Origin: Pseudosulfitobacter pseudonitzschiae
GTDB lineage: Bacteria; Pseudomonadota; Alphaproteobacteria; Rhodobacterales; Rhodobacteraceae
Assembly (NCBI RefSeq): GCF_900129395.1
Contig: NZ_FQVP01000006.1
Span: 186,001 to 250,000 of the forward strand
Direction: 5' to 3'
Length of the DNA stretch: 64,000 bases
Below, piece by piece: positions 16,513-25,394 of the stretch. Position numbers and translations under genes: made by a program. How positions within the stretch are numbered: position 1 is the first letter of the stretch; each line of letters opens with the position of its first letter. The notes under the pieces are model-generated. The model was not told where the DNA came from and made no database searches. It was given only the letters and a program-made list of their open reading frames with translations.

Positions 16513-18621
16513 TCAGGCTCCTTTCCGGGCGGTCGTGGCGTTGGCGACCCCGGTGACAATATCGATACATCCGTCGGGCTGCCTGATCGCGAAGCGGCTG
16601 GACGGGATGATGATCGTGGTTTCGTCCTCCGTCATCGCGGCCGGACCTTGAACAAAGTGCCCGTCCGCCAGATCGGCGCGTTCGACCACGTTGGCTTTTG
16701 CGAAACTGCCCGCAGCCGCGTCAAACACGTCGCGGGTGCCTTGCGTCTTGGCCGCGGCTTTCGCGTCTGTGACGGTCACGCGGGCAACATCTTCGGGCGG
16801 TGTCGTGGCGTTGACCGACCAGACTGTGATCTCGACGTCCATACCTGCGACGGTGCGCCCGAAAAGCTTGGTGTATTCCTCCTCGAACCGTGCAAGGAAA
16901 GTGTCCGCGTCAGGGGCCATGGCCTGCGGTTCGGTCAATGTGATGGGGATTTCCCAGCCCTGACCGGAATAGCGCATATAGACCTTGAACTCTGCCAGGA
17001 TCGGGCTGACTTCATCACAGGTCCGCACGAACCCGGTGGCTTCGTCCCGCAGTTCACCCAGCAGTTCGCGGATCAGTGCGTCGTCAAAATCGCTCAGCCG
17101 CATGTAGACCGAGCGGTTGGCCTCGAAGCTGAAGGGCGCGCGCAGAAAGCCGATGGCAGATCCGACCCCCGCACCCGGCGGCACGATCAGGCGTTCAACG
17201 CCCAGCTTTTCGCACAAGCGCCCCGCATGCAGCGGTGCCGCGCCGCCAAAGGCAATCATCGTGTATTCGGACAGATCCTCACCGTTCTCAACCGCATGAA
17301 CACGGGCCGCGTTGGCCATGTTCTCGTCCACCATCTCTGCCACTCCAAAGGCGGCCTCGACGGCGTCCATCTCCAGCGTCTTGCCGATATGGGCATCCAG
17401 CGCATCGCGCGATTGCGCGGCATGCAGCTGGATCGAGCCACCCGCAAAATTATCCGGGTCCAGCTTGCCCAACATCAGGTCGGCATCGGTGACCGCCGGG
17501 CGGGCGCCACCGCGTCCGTAACAGGCAGGCCCCGGCTCGGACCCTGCGCTTTCTGGTCCGACGCGAATTTGCCGCATGCTGTCCACATGGGCCAGTGATC
17601 CGCCGCCGGCGCCGATTTCGACCATATCGATCACGGGGATCGAAATCGGCATGCCGGACCCCTTCTTGAACCGGTAGGTCCGCGCAACCTCGAACACGCG
17701 GCTGGTTTTCGGCGTCTGGTCCTTGATCAGGCAAATCTTGGCCGTGGTGCCGCCCATGTCAAAGCTGAGCACCTTGTCCAGTCCATAGCGCGCCGCGATA
17801 TGCGCCGCAAAAACCGCGCCGCCAGCGGGGCCGCTTTCGACAAGCCGCACCGGGAAATCGGCCGCGTTCTGGATCGAGATGATGCCACCGCCGGAGTGCA
17901 TCAGGAAAATGCGGCAATCCACGCCCTCGTCGCGCAGCCTGCTTTCGAGACGCCCCAGATAAGAGGCCATCAGCGGCTTGATATAAGCGTTGGCCACGAC
18001 CGTGTTGAAGCGTTCGTATTCGCGCATCTGCGGAGAAACCTCGGAAGAGATCGACACCGCAACGTCGGGCAGGCGTTCTGACAGAACCTCGCGGATCATG
18101 CGTTCGTGGGCGGGGTTCAGGTAGGAATGGATAAGGCCCACGGCCACGCTTTCGAAACCGGCCTTGGCGATTTGATCGACAACCGCCTCGACCGCCTCCC
18201 GCGCCAGCGGGATCATGATCTCGCCACGCGCATTCACCCGTTCCGGCAGGGTAAAGCGCATCTGGCGGGGCAAAAGAGGTTCGGGAAGTACCAGGTTCAG
18301 GTCATATTGTTCGAACCGGCTTTCGGTGCGCATTTCGATCACGTCGCGAAACCCCTGGGTCGTGATCAGCGCGGTTTTTGCACCACGCCGCTCAATCAGC
18401 GCGTTGGTCGCCAGTGTGGTGCCATGGATGATCTGACCGATGTCGCCCGGCGATATGCCGGCTTTCTCGCAGACCTGCTTCATGCCGTCGATGATGGCAT
18501 TCTCGGGGGCTGCATATGTGGTCAGAACCTTTGTCGAAAACTGTCCGCTGTCGGTTTCCAGCACAATGTCGGTGAATGTACCGCCAATATCGACGCCAAG
18601 TCTGTTTTGTGCTGATTTCAT
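16513..18621 (-). CDS. hyuA: Hydantoinase A/oxoprolinase family protein
   Basis: A 702-residue HyuA subunit with the phosphate-binding start GVDIGGTFTD (about residues 9-18), then ERRGAKTALITTQGFRD, the conserved SGPAGG and SFDMGGTTAK blocks of the actin-like ATPase fold, and a late IAFGGAAPLHA motif. The start was set at the ATG immediately before KSAQNRLGVDIGG; the longer upstream frame is not conserved. Upstream lies a LysR gene and a 9-bp dyad that is a candidate control site. Confidence 0.93.
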   Translation of the reverse strand: MKSAQNRLGVDIGGTFTDIVLETDSGQFSTKVLTTYAAPENAIIDGMKQVCEKAGISPGDIGQIIHGTTLATNALIERRGAKTALITTQGFRDVIEMRTESRFEQYDLNLVLPEPLLPRQMRFTLPERVNARGEIMIPLAREAVEAVVDQIAKAGFESVAVGLIHSYLNPAHERMIREVLSERLPDVAVSISSEVSPQMREYERFNTVVANAYIKPLMASYLGRLESRLRDEGVDCRIFLMHSGGGIISIQNAADFPVRLVESGPAGGAVFAAHIAARYGLDKVLSFDMGGTTAKICLIKDQTPKTSRVFEVARTYRFKKGSGMPISIPVIDMVEIGAGGGSLAHVDSMRQIRVGPESAGSEPGPACYGRGGARPAVTDADLMLGKLDPDNFAGGSIQLHAAQSRDALDAHIGKTLEMDAVEAAFGVAEMVDENMANAARVHAVENGEDLSEYTMIAFGGAAPLHAGRLCEKLGVERLIVPPGAGVGSAIGFLRAPFSFEANRSVYMRLSDFDDALIRELLGELRDEATGFVRTCDEVSPILAEFKVYMRYSGQGWEIPITLTEPQAMAPDADTFLARFEEEYTKLFGRTVAGMDVEITVWSVNATTPPEDVARVTVTDAKAAAKTQGTRDVFDAAAGSFAKANVVERADLADGHFVQGPAAMTEDETTIIIPSSRFAIRQPDGCIDIVTGVANATTARKGA

Positions 18622-18744
18622 CTCGGTTCTCTTTGGCTTGCAGGACAGAACAAAGCCCGACCGCGTTGGGCCAGGTGGGCGCATAAGCCCAAGGTCAGCC
18701 TACACGCCGAGATGATCAGGTCTAATTGTTAATTTTTCTAAGGG

Positions 18745-18767
18745 TGATAGATTTTATTAATCTATCA
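18745..18767. promoter_or_regulatory. AT-rich dyad between lysR and hyuA
   Basis: TGATAGATT-TTATT-AATCTATCA is a perfect 9-bp inverted repeat with a 5-nt loop. It overlaps the lysR stop codon and lies 124 nt upstream of hyuA. It contains a T-N11-A arrangement typical of LysR-type boxes. It could also act as a weak terminator of lysR, but no T-run follows. Confidence 0.5.
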
Positions 18768-19667
18768 ATTTCCGGAATTTGCGATCTCGGCGGCGAACCC
18801 TGCGGCGACTTCGACAAACCGGGGGACACGCTTGGGATTGAAGCGCGCATAGAATTCCAGCGGACTCGGGAGCCATTCGATATCGATCTGGACAAGGCTT
18901 CGGGATTGCAATTGATCGCGCACCAGAGCCGCAGGCAAAAGTGCAAAGCCCATCCCGTCGACCGTCATCTGGACACTGGAGGCAAGGCTGCTTGAATAGA
19001 CAACCTGGTTCATCGCAAGCCTTTTCGCCTCGGCGTATCGTGCCAGTTCTTTCGAGGCCACCGTGTTCCTTCCATGGGTCAGGACCGGCCCTTTCAAAAG
19101 ATTGACCATCGATCGGTTGGTTCCGTTGGCCTGGGCCAGGGCAGGCGCGGCAACCCAGATGTATGGGTAGGTTCGCAGGTGTATTGTTCTGCCCGCTTCA
19201 CGGTCGAATGATCCCGTCTGCAAGGCCAGGTCAATCTGGCCTGTCGCAAGCTTTTTCTCAATCTCGCCGGTCAGGCCAACTTCAAGCTCGACGCTGACCG
19301 ACGGATAGACTTCCCTGAACCGCCGCAGAAACCTGTGCAGCCAGGTACAGGCAATCAGTTCGGTGACGCCCAGGCGCAGACGGTCATCGACAAGATCCTG
19401 CCGTTCCGCTGCCTCCAGAAAAGCCTCGGCGTTCCACAGGATCTGGTGGGCAATCGCCAACAACGCTTCGCCCTTTTCCGTTTGCCTGACAGAGCCTGCG
19501 TCGCGGTGCAGAAGGATGACGCCCAGGGTCTCTTCCAGCGTCGAAATCCGGTTTGAAATGTTTGGCTGCGTGGTTCCGAGCACGGATGCCGCTTTGCGAA
19601 ACGACCCCAAGTCAACGACGCCGACAAAGGCTTCGAGTTGTTTGAGGGTTATCTGACTTTTGATCAT
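18765..19667 (-). CDS. LysR family transcriptional regulator
   Basis: A 300-residue LysR-type regulator. The N-terminal helix-turn-helix spans about residues 6-64 (LKQLEAFVGVVDLGSFRKAA, TTQPNISNRIS) and a periplasmic-binding-like effector domain spans about 90-295. It is encoded just upstream of hyuAB on the same strand, an arrangement that suggests it controls hyuAB and perhaps the TRAP genes beyond. Its inducer is unknown. Confidence 0.92.
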   Translation of the reverse strand: MIKSQITLKQLEAFVGVVDLGSFRKAASVLGTTQPNISNRISTLEETLGVILLHRDAGSVRQTEKGEALLAIAHQILWNAEAFLEAAERQDLVDDRLRLGVTELIACTWLHRFLRRFREVYPSVSVELEVGLTGEIEKKLATGQIDLALQTGSFDREAGRTIHLRTYPYIWVAAPALAQANGTNRSMVNLLKGPVLTHGRNTVASKELARYAEAKRLAMNQVVYSSSLASSVQMTVDGMGFALLPAALVRDQLQSRSLVQIDIEWLPSPLEFYARFNPKRVPRFVEVAAGFAAEIANSGN

Positions 19668-19808
19668 ATTCTAAATATAAGTCATCTTTTTTGATCCTCG
19701 GTCAAGCGTGCTTTGTTGATAGGGACAGCGGCGCATATGCCGAACCCGGCCAGCCGTTTTGCCGCATCTTGCGGCTTGGGAACGCCTGAGGCCACCACGC
19801 CGGGGCGG

Positions 19809-20855
19809 TCACTGCGTGTCGGCGGCGGGATCCAGGCCCGCGAACCACTCAGCCAGCGCCGTGATCTCGGCGTCGCTCAGGTCTTGGGCGGCCTTGGTCA
19901 TCAGGTTGGCGCGCACCCCGCCGCCGCGATGGCCGTCGCGCCACAGCTTCAGCTGGCTTTCCAGATAGGCGCGGCTTTGCCCCGCCAACACTGGCGCAAT
20001 CGGCGCGTCCGCTGCCCGTCCGGGGCCATGGCATTGCGTGCACGCAGGGACGGCGTCGGTGCCGCGCATGGCCAGCTGCGCGCCCGCGTGATCGGTTTGT
20101 GGCGTGGCGGCGGCTGGGTCGCTGACCGGCTGTGCCGCGCCATACCGTCCCGCGATACGGTCGATCTGCCCGTTGGTCAGCCGCGCTGCCGCCTCTTGCA
20201 TGATACCGCTGGGGCGTGTTCCGTCGCGGTACTGGATCAACGCCTGCGTGATCTGGTCAGCTGTCAGAATGTCCAGTCGCGGCACATAGCTGTTGGTGCT
20301 TTTGCCGCCCTCGCCATGACAGGCCGAGCACCGGGCCGCCCCCGACCCGTCCCCGGTCAACGCGGTCTGGTCCTGCGCCGTCATATCCGGCACCGCGTTC
20401 AGATAGGCGACAACCGACCAGATCTCGTCGCCGCGTCCGTCTGCCGGCCAATGGGGCATTCCGCTCATCTTTACACCCTGTTCCACGATCCAGAACATGT
20501 GCTGCGGCTCCCATTTTGCCGCCGCCTCGGAGATGTGGGGCGGCGGCGGGTTCATCGCCTGTGCCGTGGCGCTGCGCGGCTGACCGGGCACCGAATGGCA
20601 AAAGGCACAAGCCCCCTGGAAATGCAGCGCGCCCAGCTGGACGCGGTCGGCGTGGTTGAGGTCGTCGGGAACCTCACTGGCGTCCGGCGCACGCAGGCGC
20701 ACCGATTGTTTGAACGTGGTGTGCAGGACCCATTCGACACCGGGCAAATGCCCCTGCCGTGCCGACACGTTGTACAAGCCAAAGCCCACGACCGCAGCGG
20801 CGGCGATCACGCCACAGACCGCCAATGCCGCCAAAGTCTGAAAAACCCGTTTCAT
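19809..20855 (-). CDS. Triheme membrane-anchored cytochrome c
   Basis: A 348-residue protein with an N-terminal membrane anchor or signal (residues 8-27) and three CxxCH haem c sites: CAFCH 83-87, CSACH 176-180 and CTQCH 272-276. Candidate methionine ligands lie downstream in each domain (for example SGMPHW). It overlaps the CtaG-like gene by ATGA and ends the cytochrome oxidase operon. It probably delivers electrons to the oxidase, linking it to a quinol- or dehydrogenase-derived donor. Multi-domain cytochromes of this type also act as subunits of periplasmic alcohol dehydrogenases, which is an alternative. Confidence 0.9.
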   Translation of the reverse strand: MKRVFQTLAALAVCGVIAAAAVVGFGLYNVSARQGHLPGVEWVLHTTFKQSVRLRAPDASEVPDDLNHADRVQLGALHFQGACAFCHSVPGQPRSATAQAMNPPPPHISEAAAKWEPQHMFWIVEQGVKMSGMPHWPADGRGDEIWSVVAYLNAVPDMTAQDQTALTGDGSGAARCSACHGEGGKSTNSYVPRLDILTADQITQALIQYRDGTRPSGIMQEAAARLTNGQIDRIAGRYGAAQPVSDPAAATPQTDHAGAQLAMRGTDAVPACTQCHGPGRAADAPIAPVLAGQSRAYLESQLKLWRDGHRGGGVRANLMTKAAQDLSDAEITALAEWFAGLDPAADTQ

Positions 20856-21430
20856 GCCAACTCCCTCTTGTCATCCAATGCCCGCGCCACCAGCGCCAGC
20901 CCCGCCACCAGATAGACCGGCGTCCCGATGCCCAGCATCAAAAGCCCGCCCAGTTGCTGCGCATCCAGATCCGGCGCCCGTCCGCAGATCTCCGCATACA
21001 GATCGCGCGGCGCCAGTATGATCAGCGCCCCCAGCAAGGTCATATGCATCGAGGTCAGCAACAGTCCCCCTGCCCCAGCCAACGGTTGTTCGGCGCGCAG
21101 GGCACCGGCCCAGACCAGCAGACCGGCAATGGCGAAACTGCCCTGCTCGAACACCAGCCCCACGCCACCACCGTCGGCCCAGCCGTGCAGCCCCGGCAGG
21201 TGCCACCCCCAGACGACCACAAACTCGACCGCCGCCCCGACCAGCGGCGACAGGGCAAAGGGGCGCGTGGCGTTGGGAAAGCCCAGGACCAGCAGCGGTG
21301 TGACGATGGCCACCAGCCCCATGTGCCGCAGCATGTGATGCGGAAAATCGGCCCCTGCCCAGCCCCCCAACGGCAGCACCCACAGCACGGCCAGAACCAG
21401 CAGGCCTGCGTATCCCAGCAAGGGCCTCAC
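20852..21430 (-). CDS. CtaG/caa3-type cytochrome oxidase assembly protein
   Basis: A 192-residue membrane protein of the caa3_CtaG family, with about five hydrophobic segments and the histidine-rich start of the domain (DFPHHMLRHMG), plus VWGWHLPG and SMHMTLLGALI. The start is a GTG that overlaps the upstream stop by 4 nt (GTGA). The longer upstream frame is out of register with the family. Proteins of this family are linked to copper delivery or assembly of caa3-type oxidases, which fits the adjacent oxidase genes. Confidence 0.85.
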   Translation of the reverse strand: MRPLLGYAGLLVLAVLWVLPLGGWAGADFPHHMLRHMGLVAIVTPLLVLGFPNATRPFALSPLVGAAVEFVVVWGWHLPGLHGWADGGGVGLVFEQGSFAIAGLLVWAGALRAEQPLAGAGGLLLTSMHMTLLGALIILAPRDLYAEICGRAPDLDAQQLGGLLMLGIGTPVYLVAGLALVARALDDKRELA

Positions 21431-21822
21431 CGGCAGGTGCCGATCAGCAGCGCAGGCAGGGCGACATAGCTGACCCCGATGAACGAAATCACTGCCAAAA
21501 GAAACGCAGCATGGCCCAGAAACTGGTGGCGATCCTCGCCGGTGCCCTGATCGTTTTCCCAATCCCGGTCGCGCACCAGGTCCCACTGTTGCCAGGCCTG
21601 CCAGCCCAGCCACACAATCGCGACAAGCGCCACGCCCGTGCCGATCCCGATGCCCAGCCGCAAACCGTCCACCGCGCCGTCCTTGGCACAGACCAAGGCC
21701 GTCGCACCGTAACATGCTGCGAAATGCACTGCCCAGATCAGCGGGGCAAAGGTGATCCGCCACAGGCTGACCGCCTCGGAGCGGAATTCGTGGGCATCCT
21801 CGTTCTCTGTGATCTCGGTCAT
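21427..21822 (-). CDS. Small membrane protein of the oxidase cluster, function unknown
   Basis: A 131-residue protein with three predicted membrane segments (around FAPLIWAVHFAACYGATAL, LGIGIGTGVALVAIVWLGW and AAFLLAVISFIGVSYVAL). I recognise no family with certainty. It is locked into the operon by ATGA overlap with the subunit I-III gene and GTGA overlap with ctaG, so it is very probably an oxidase accessory or small subunit. A resemblance to subunit IV-like proteins is possible but not demonstrated. Confidence 0.8.
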   Translation of the reverse strand: MTEITENEDAHEFRSEAVSLWRITFAPLIWAVHFAACYGATALVCAKDGAVDGLRLGIGIGTGVALVAIVWLGWQAWQQWDLVRDRDWENDQGTGEDRHQFLGHAAFLLAVISFIGVSYVALPALLIGTCR

Positions 21823-24383
21823 GGCAACCACCCCGGCACCAGCCCCAGCAGCGCGGCCGTGACCAGCACTTTCAGCGCCATGAAATGCCAGTACAGCGTG
21901 ACATTGCGCAGGTCCGCATCATGGCGCGGCGTGACCTTGCCAAAGAGGCTGCCCGCCAGGCAATAGCATTGCATGACGATCCCCGCGCACAGGTGCACCA
22001 CCAACCAGACCATCAGCGCCCACAGGATCGCGGGGTAAACATGCGACACCGGGTCCAGATCGCGCACCGCAAGCCACGCGGTCGCGGCCGCAGCCGCCGC
22101 ACTCAGCGGAGCCAGCCCCAGTGCCAGCCGCGCCAGCATCACGTTGCCGCGCCGGTTGACTTCGCGGGCCAGCAGGGTCGCGGCCCAGGCCAGCACCCCC
22201 AACAGCGCCGCTGCCGCAACCCACGTGCCGATGGCATGGTCGGTACCGGCGGGCAGAAAATCGGGGCGGGCCGTCCAGTAAAAGAAGAACCCAAACACGA
22301 TACTGGCAAAGGCGGTCGCGTCGCCCAGCATGGTGATCCACATGCCCCACCAGCCCACGGCATCCGGTCCAGACGTATAGGTCGGCAGGCGCAGGCCCAA
22401 TCCCGCCTCGCGCATTTCATCCCTGGGCGGGCGGGCGGTGCTGGTCCACAACCAGTAGAGCACACAGACAATGGCAAATGCGCCGCAGACAATCGCGGGC
22501 TTGTAGATGTGGAACGTCGGAAAGATGAACGCACCCCCGGTAAAGATCGCAGCCCAGATCGTGATCCACGCAGGGCCGGTGACGCGTTGCACATAGATCG
22601 GCTTGGCATCGATCACCGAGGTGACGACCGTCTCGCGCTGGTGGTCCGGCGCGTCGGGCAGGTAATAGCGACCCGCGTCCATACGTTCGACCAGTTTTGG
22701 CTGGTCCCACAGCGGATAGCGCGACGTGATATAGGGCACCGACCGCACGCCCCAGGCTTCTTCGGGAACGTCGTGGGAAAATTCCAAAGTACCGGCGTCC
22801 CACGGGTTGCGCGGAATTTGCCCCTGCCGCGATTTGGGCCGCAGCAGGTCATAGACGAATACGGCAAAGCCTGCGGCCACGACAAAGGCCCCGATCGTCG
22901 AAACCAGGTTCAGCGTCCCCCAGCCCGAACTTTCGGGATAGGTGAACACGCGCCGTGGCATCCCCATCAGACCGGTCAGGTGCATCGGCAGGAAGGTCAC
23001 GTTGAAACCGGTGAAGATCAGCCAGAAAGACCAGCGGCCCAGCCGTTCCGACAACAGCTTTTTCGCGAAGAACGGGTAGAAGTAATAGACCCCCGCGATC
23101 ACCGGAAACACCATGCCACCAAACAGTGTATAGTGAAGGTGTGCGACGACGAAATAGGTGTCATGTGCCGCCCAGTTGAACGGCACGATGGCCAGCATCA
23201 CCCCCGTCAGCCCGCCCGCCACAAAGATCGCAAGCGCCCCGGCAATCCACAGCATCGGCAGGCTCATCCTGACCCGTCCGACCATCAGCGTGGCGATAAA
23301 GGCAAACAGCTGGATACCCGTGGGGATCACCACCGCCTCGGAAGCTGCGGAAAAGAAAGCCAAAGACATCTGCGGCAGCCCTGTGGTGAACATATGGTGC
23401 ACCCACAGCCCAAAGCTGAGGAACCCGGTGCCCACCGCCGACAGCACGATCCACGAATAGCCCACGATCGGCCGCCGCGCGACGGTCGGCACGATCATCG
23501 CAGCGATGGCGATGGAGGGCAGAAAGACGATGTAGACTTCGGGGTGCCCGAAGATCCAGAACAGGTGTTGCCACAGGATCGGATCGCCCCCGCGTTCGGG
23601 GTCAAAGAACGGCCAGTCGAACGAGCGTTGCAATTCGAACAGGAAATCGCCCGCGATCAGCGGCGGAAAGGCAAACAGGATCATCCCGCCCACGACCATC
23701 ACATACCACGCATACAGCGGCATGATGTTCACGCGCATCCCCGGCGGGCGGCATTTCAAAGCGCCCACGATCAACTCGACCGCGGCGGCGATGCTGGCAA
23801 CCTCGATGAATGACAGACCCAGCAGCCAGATGTCGGGGCCGACGCCTTCCTCTTCGGTGGCCAGCGGCGGATACATGAACCACCCCGCCTTTGGCCCGGC
23901 GTCGAACAGCAGCGAGCCCAGGACGAAACAGCCGCCGATCAGGAAACACCAGTAGCCATAGGCCGAGAGCCGTGGAAACGGCATGTCGCGTGCACCAAGG
24001 AAAGCAGGCAGCAACAGGATGCTGATCGCCTCGAACATCGGGACGGCGAACAGGAACATCATCGCCGAGCCGTGCATGGTAAAGAACTGGTTGAACCGGT
24101 CCGCATCCAGGAAGGTCATGCCGGGAAAGGCCAGTTGCACCCGCATCGCCAGGGCCAGAAGCCCCGCAAGCAACATAAAGCCGAAGGCGGTCAGCGCGTA
24201 CCAGACGCCCACCTCGGTGTTGTTCACCGCCGAGAAATAGCGCCACCCTTCCGGCGTTTTCCACGCGGCGCGCAGTTCTGCCTTGCCGCGCTCCTGTTCC
24301 TCGGGCGGCACTGGCGCGTTCAGCATTTCCTCGGTCGGGGGATAGGGCCCTTCGGCCACGGGCAGCGGGGCGGGGCGTGTCAT
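21819..24383 (-). CDS. Cytochrome c oxidase subunit I+III fusion protein
   Basis: An 854-residue haem-copper oxidase. Residues about 50-560 form subunit I. Metal ligands are present: His104 (haem a), His280/Tyr284 (CuB site in HPEVY), His329-His330 (CuB), and His415/His417 (haems a3 and a). Residues about 605-850 form a subunit III domain (WWGMWITMLGDATAFASIVF). The D-channel entry aspartate is kept (Asp133), but the residue matching Asn131 of Paracoccus is Ser140. The K-channel lysine position (PTGIK in canonical enzymes) reads PTGIQ, Gln358. These alignments were made by eye. The gene overlaps the subunit II gene by ATGA. Confidence 0.93.
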   Translation of the reverse strand: MTRPAPLPVAEGPYPPTEEMLNAPVPPEEQERGKAELRAAWKTPEGWRYFSAVNNTEVGVWYALTAFGFMLLAGLLALAMRVQLAFPGMTFLDADRFNQFFTMHGSAMMFLFAVPMFEAISILLLPAFLGARDMPFPRLSAYGYWCFLIGGCFVLGSLLFDAGPKAGWFMYPPLATEEEGVGPDIWLLGLSFIEVASIAAAVELIVGALKCRPPGMRVNIMPLYAWYVMVVGGMILFAFPPLIAGDFLFELQRSFDWPFFDPERGGDPILWQHLFWIFGHPEVYIVFLPSIAIAAMIVPTVARRPIVGYSWIVLSAVGTGFLSFGLWVHHMFTTGLPQMSLAFFSAASEAVVIPTGIQLFAFIATLMVGRVRMSLPMLWIAGALAIFVAGGLTGVMLAIVPFNWAAHDTYFVVAHLHYTLFGGMVFPVIAGVYYFYPFFAKKLLSERLGRWSFWLIFTGFNVTFLPMHLTGLMGMPRRVFTYPESSGWGTLNLVSTIGAFVVAAGFAVFVYDLLRPKSRQGQIPRNPWDAGTLEFSHDVPEEAWGVRSVPYITSRYPLWDQPKLVERMDAGRYYLPDAPDHQRETVVTSVIDAKPIYVQRVTGPAWITIWAAIFTGGAFIFPTFHIYKPAIVCGAFAIVCVLYWLWTSTARPPRDEMREAGLGLRLPTYTSGPDAVGWWGMWITMLGDATAFASIVFGFFFYWTARPDFLPAGTDHAIGTWVAAAALLGVLAWAATLLAREVNRRGNVMLARLALGLAPLSAAAAAATAWLAVRDLDPVSHVYPAILWALMVWLVVHLCAGIVMQCYCLAGSLFGKVTPRHDADLRNVTLYWHFMALKVLVTAALLGLVPGWLP

Positions 24384-25381
24384 TGCAACCCTCCCAGATA
24401 GGCGGCAAGCGCCGTCAGGTCGTCGGGCGACAGGTGGTCATAGCTGGGCATGGCAACCTCGGGTTTGAGGGTCTCGGTGTGGGCGATCCAGTTGGCAAAA
24501 TCGGGCGGCGTGACGCCAAGGATACCGGCCCCCAACGACACGCGGCTGCCCATGTGGGTCAGGTCCGGTCCCACCTGTCCCACGGCCTGCGTGCCGCGCA
24601 CCGTGTGGCAGCTGCCGCAGCCTTCGCGGGCAAAAACCTGCGCGCCGCGCGTGGCCTCCTGGGTCTGGGGCGGCGTGGCGTCGCGTGCTTCGGCGGCCAG
24701 CCATGCCTCGAAATCCTCCGGCTCCATCACCACGGTTTCAAAGGCCATCAGCGCATGGGACGCGCCGCAGAATTCGGCGCATTGGCCGCGATAGGTGCCC
24801 GCACTTTCGGGCAGGAACGACAGATAGGTCTCGCGGCCCGGGATCATGTCGGCCTTGCCGCCAAGGGCTGGCACCCAAAACGCATGGATCACCCGGTGCG
24901 CGTTCAGGACCAGCCCGGTGCGCTGCCCCACGGGCAGGCGCAATTCATTGGCCGATGTCACACGGCTGCCATCGGGCAACTCGTATTCCACCCGCCACCA
25001 CCATTGTTCGGCGGTGATGTGCACGCGCATCCCCTCGCCCGCTTCACGCGGGGCCTGCATCAGCGGCAGGCTGTACACCAGCAACCCGCCCAGCAACACG
25101 ACGGGAAACAACACGCCCCCGCCGACGATCAGCCCCTCGGCCAGTCCGCGCGACATCTCGCGCGGGTTGATCCGTGTCACATAGACAAACAGCCCACCCA
25201 CCAGCAGCCACAGCACCAGCGCGCCGACAAACATCACCAGTGCCAGATCATACAGCAACAGGGCATCGCGCCCCGACGGATTCAGCACCGATTGCCGCCC
25301 TTCTCCGCAGGCCGGCAACAGAAGGACGCCGGCCAAAGCGACCAGCGTCCGCAACACAGTGCGCAACCTAGAACGGGTCAA
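24380..25381 (-). CDS. Cytochrome c oxidase subunit II with C-terminal cytochrome c domain (caa3 type)
   Basis: A 333-residue lipoprotein: lipobox LLPAC with Cys25, two membrane helices, then a CuA domain carrying the ligand set IHAFWVP and CAEFCGASHALM. A C-terminal cytochrome c domain follows (CGSCH, with a methionine in AMPSY). This is the caa3 layout, so the oxidase takes electrons through its own fused haem c. It is followed directly by the subunit I-III gene and preceded, 13 nt away, by the APC permease gene. Confidence 0.93.
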   Translation of the reverse strand: MTRSRLRTVLRTLVALAGVLLLPACGEGRQSVLNPSGRDALLLYDLALVMFVGALVLWLLVGGLFVYVTRINPREMSRGLAEGLIVGGGVLFPVVLLGGLLVYSLPLMQAPREAGEGMRVHITAEQWWWRVEYELPDGSRVTSANELRLPVGQRTGLVLNAHRVIHAFWVPALGGKADMIPGRETYLSFLPESAGTYRGQCAEFCGASHALMAFETVVMEPEDFEAWLAAEARDATPPQTQEATRGAQVFAREGCGSCHTVRGTQAVGQVGPDLTHMGSRVSLGAGILGVTPPDFANWIAHTETLKPEVAMPSYDHLSPDDLTALAAYLGGLQ

Positions 25382-25394
25382 GAATACACCCGCG

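Noticed and set aside
14771-16651. Open frame of about 620 codons on the plus strand
   Set aside because: It is antisense to hyuB, which has clear family motifs along its whole length.
18745-18767. Rho-independent terminator of lysR
   Set aside because: The stem is AT-rich and lacks a T-run in the direction of transcription; an operator reading was preferred.
21885-23813. Long open frame of about 640 codons on the plus strand
   Set aside because: It is fully antisense to the oxidase subunit I-III gene; its translation is rich in Arg, His, Gln and Pro without any family match, as expected from the complement of high-GC coding DNA.
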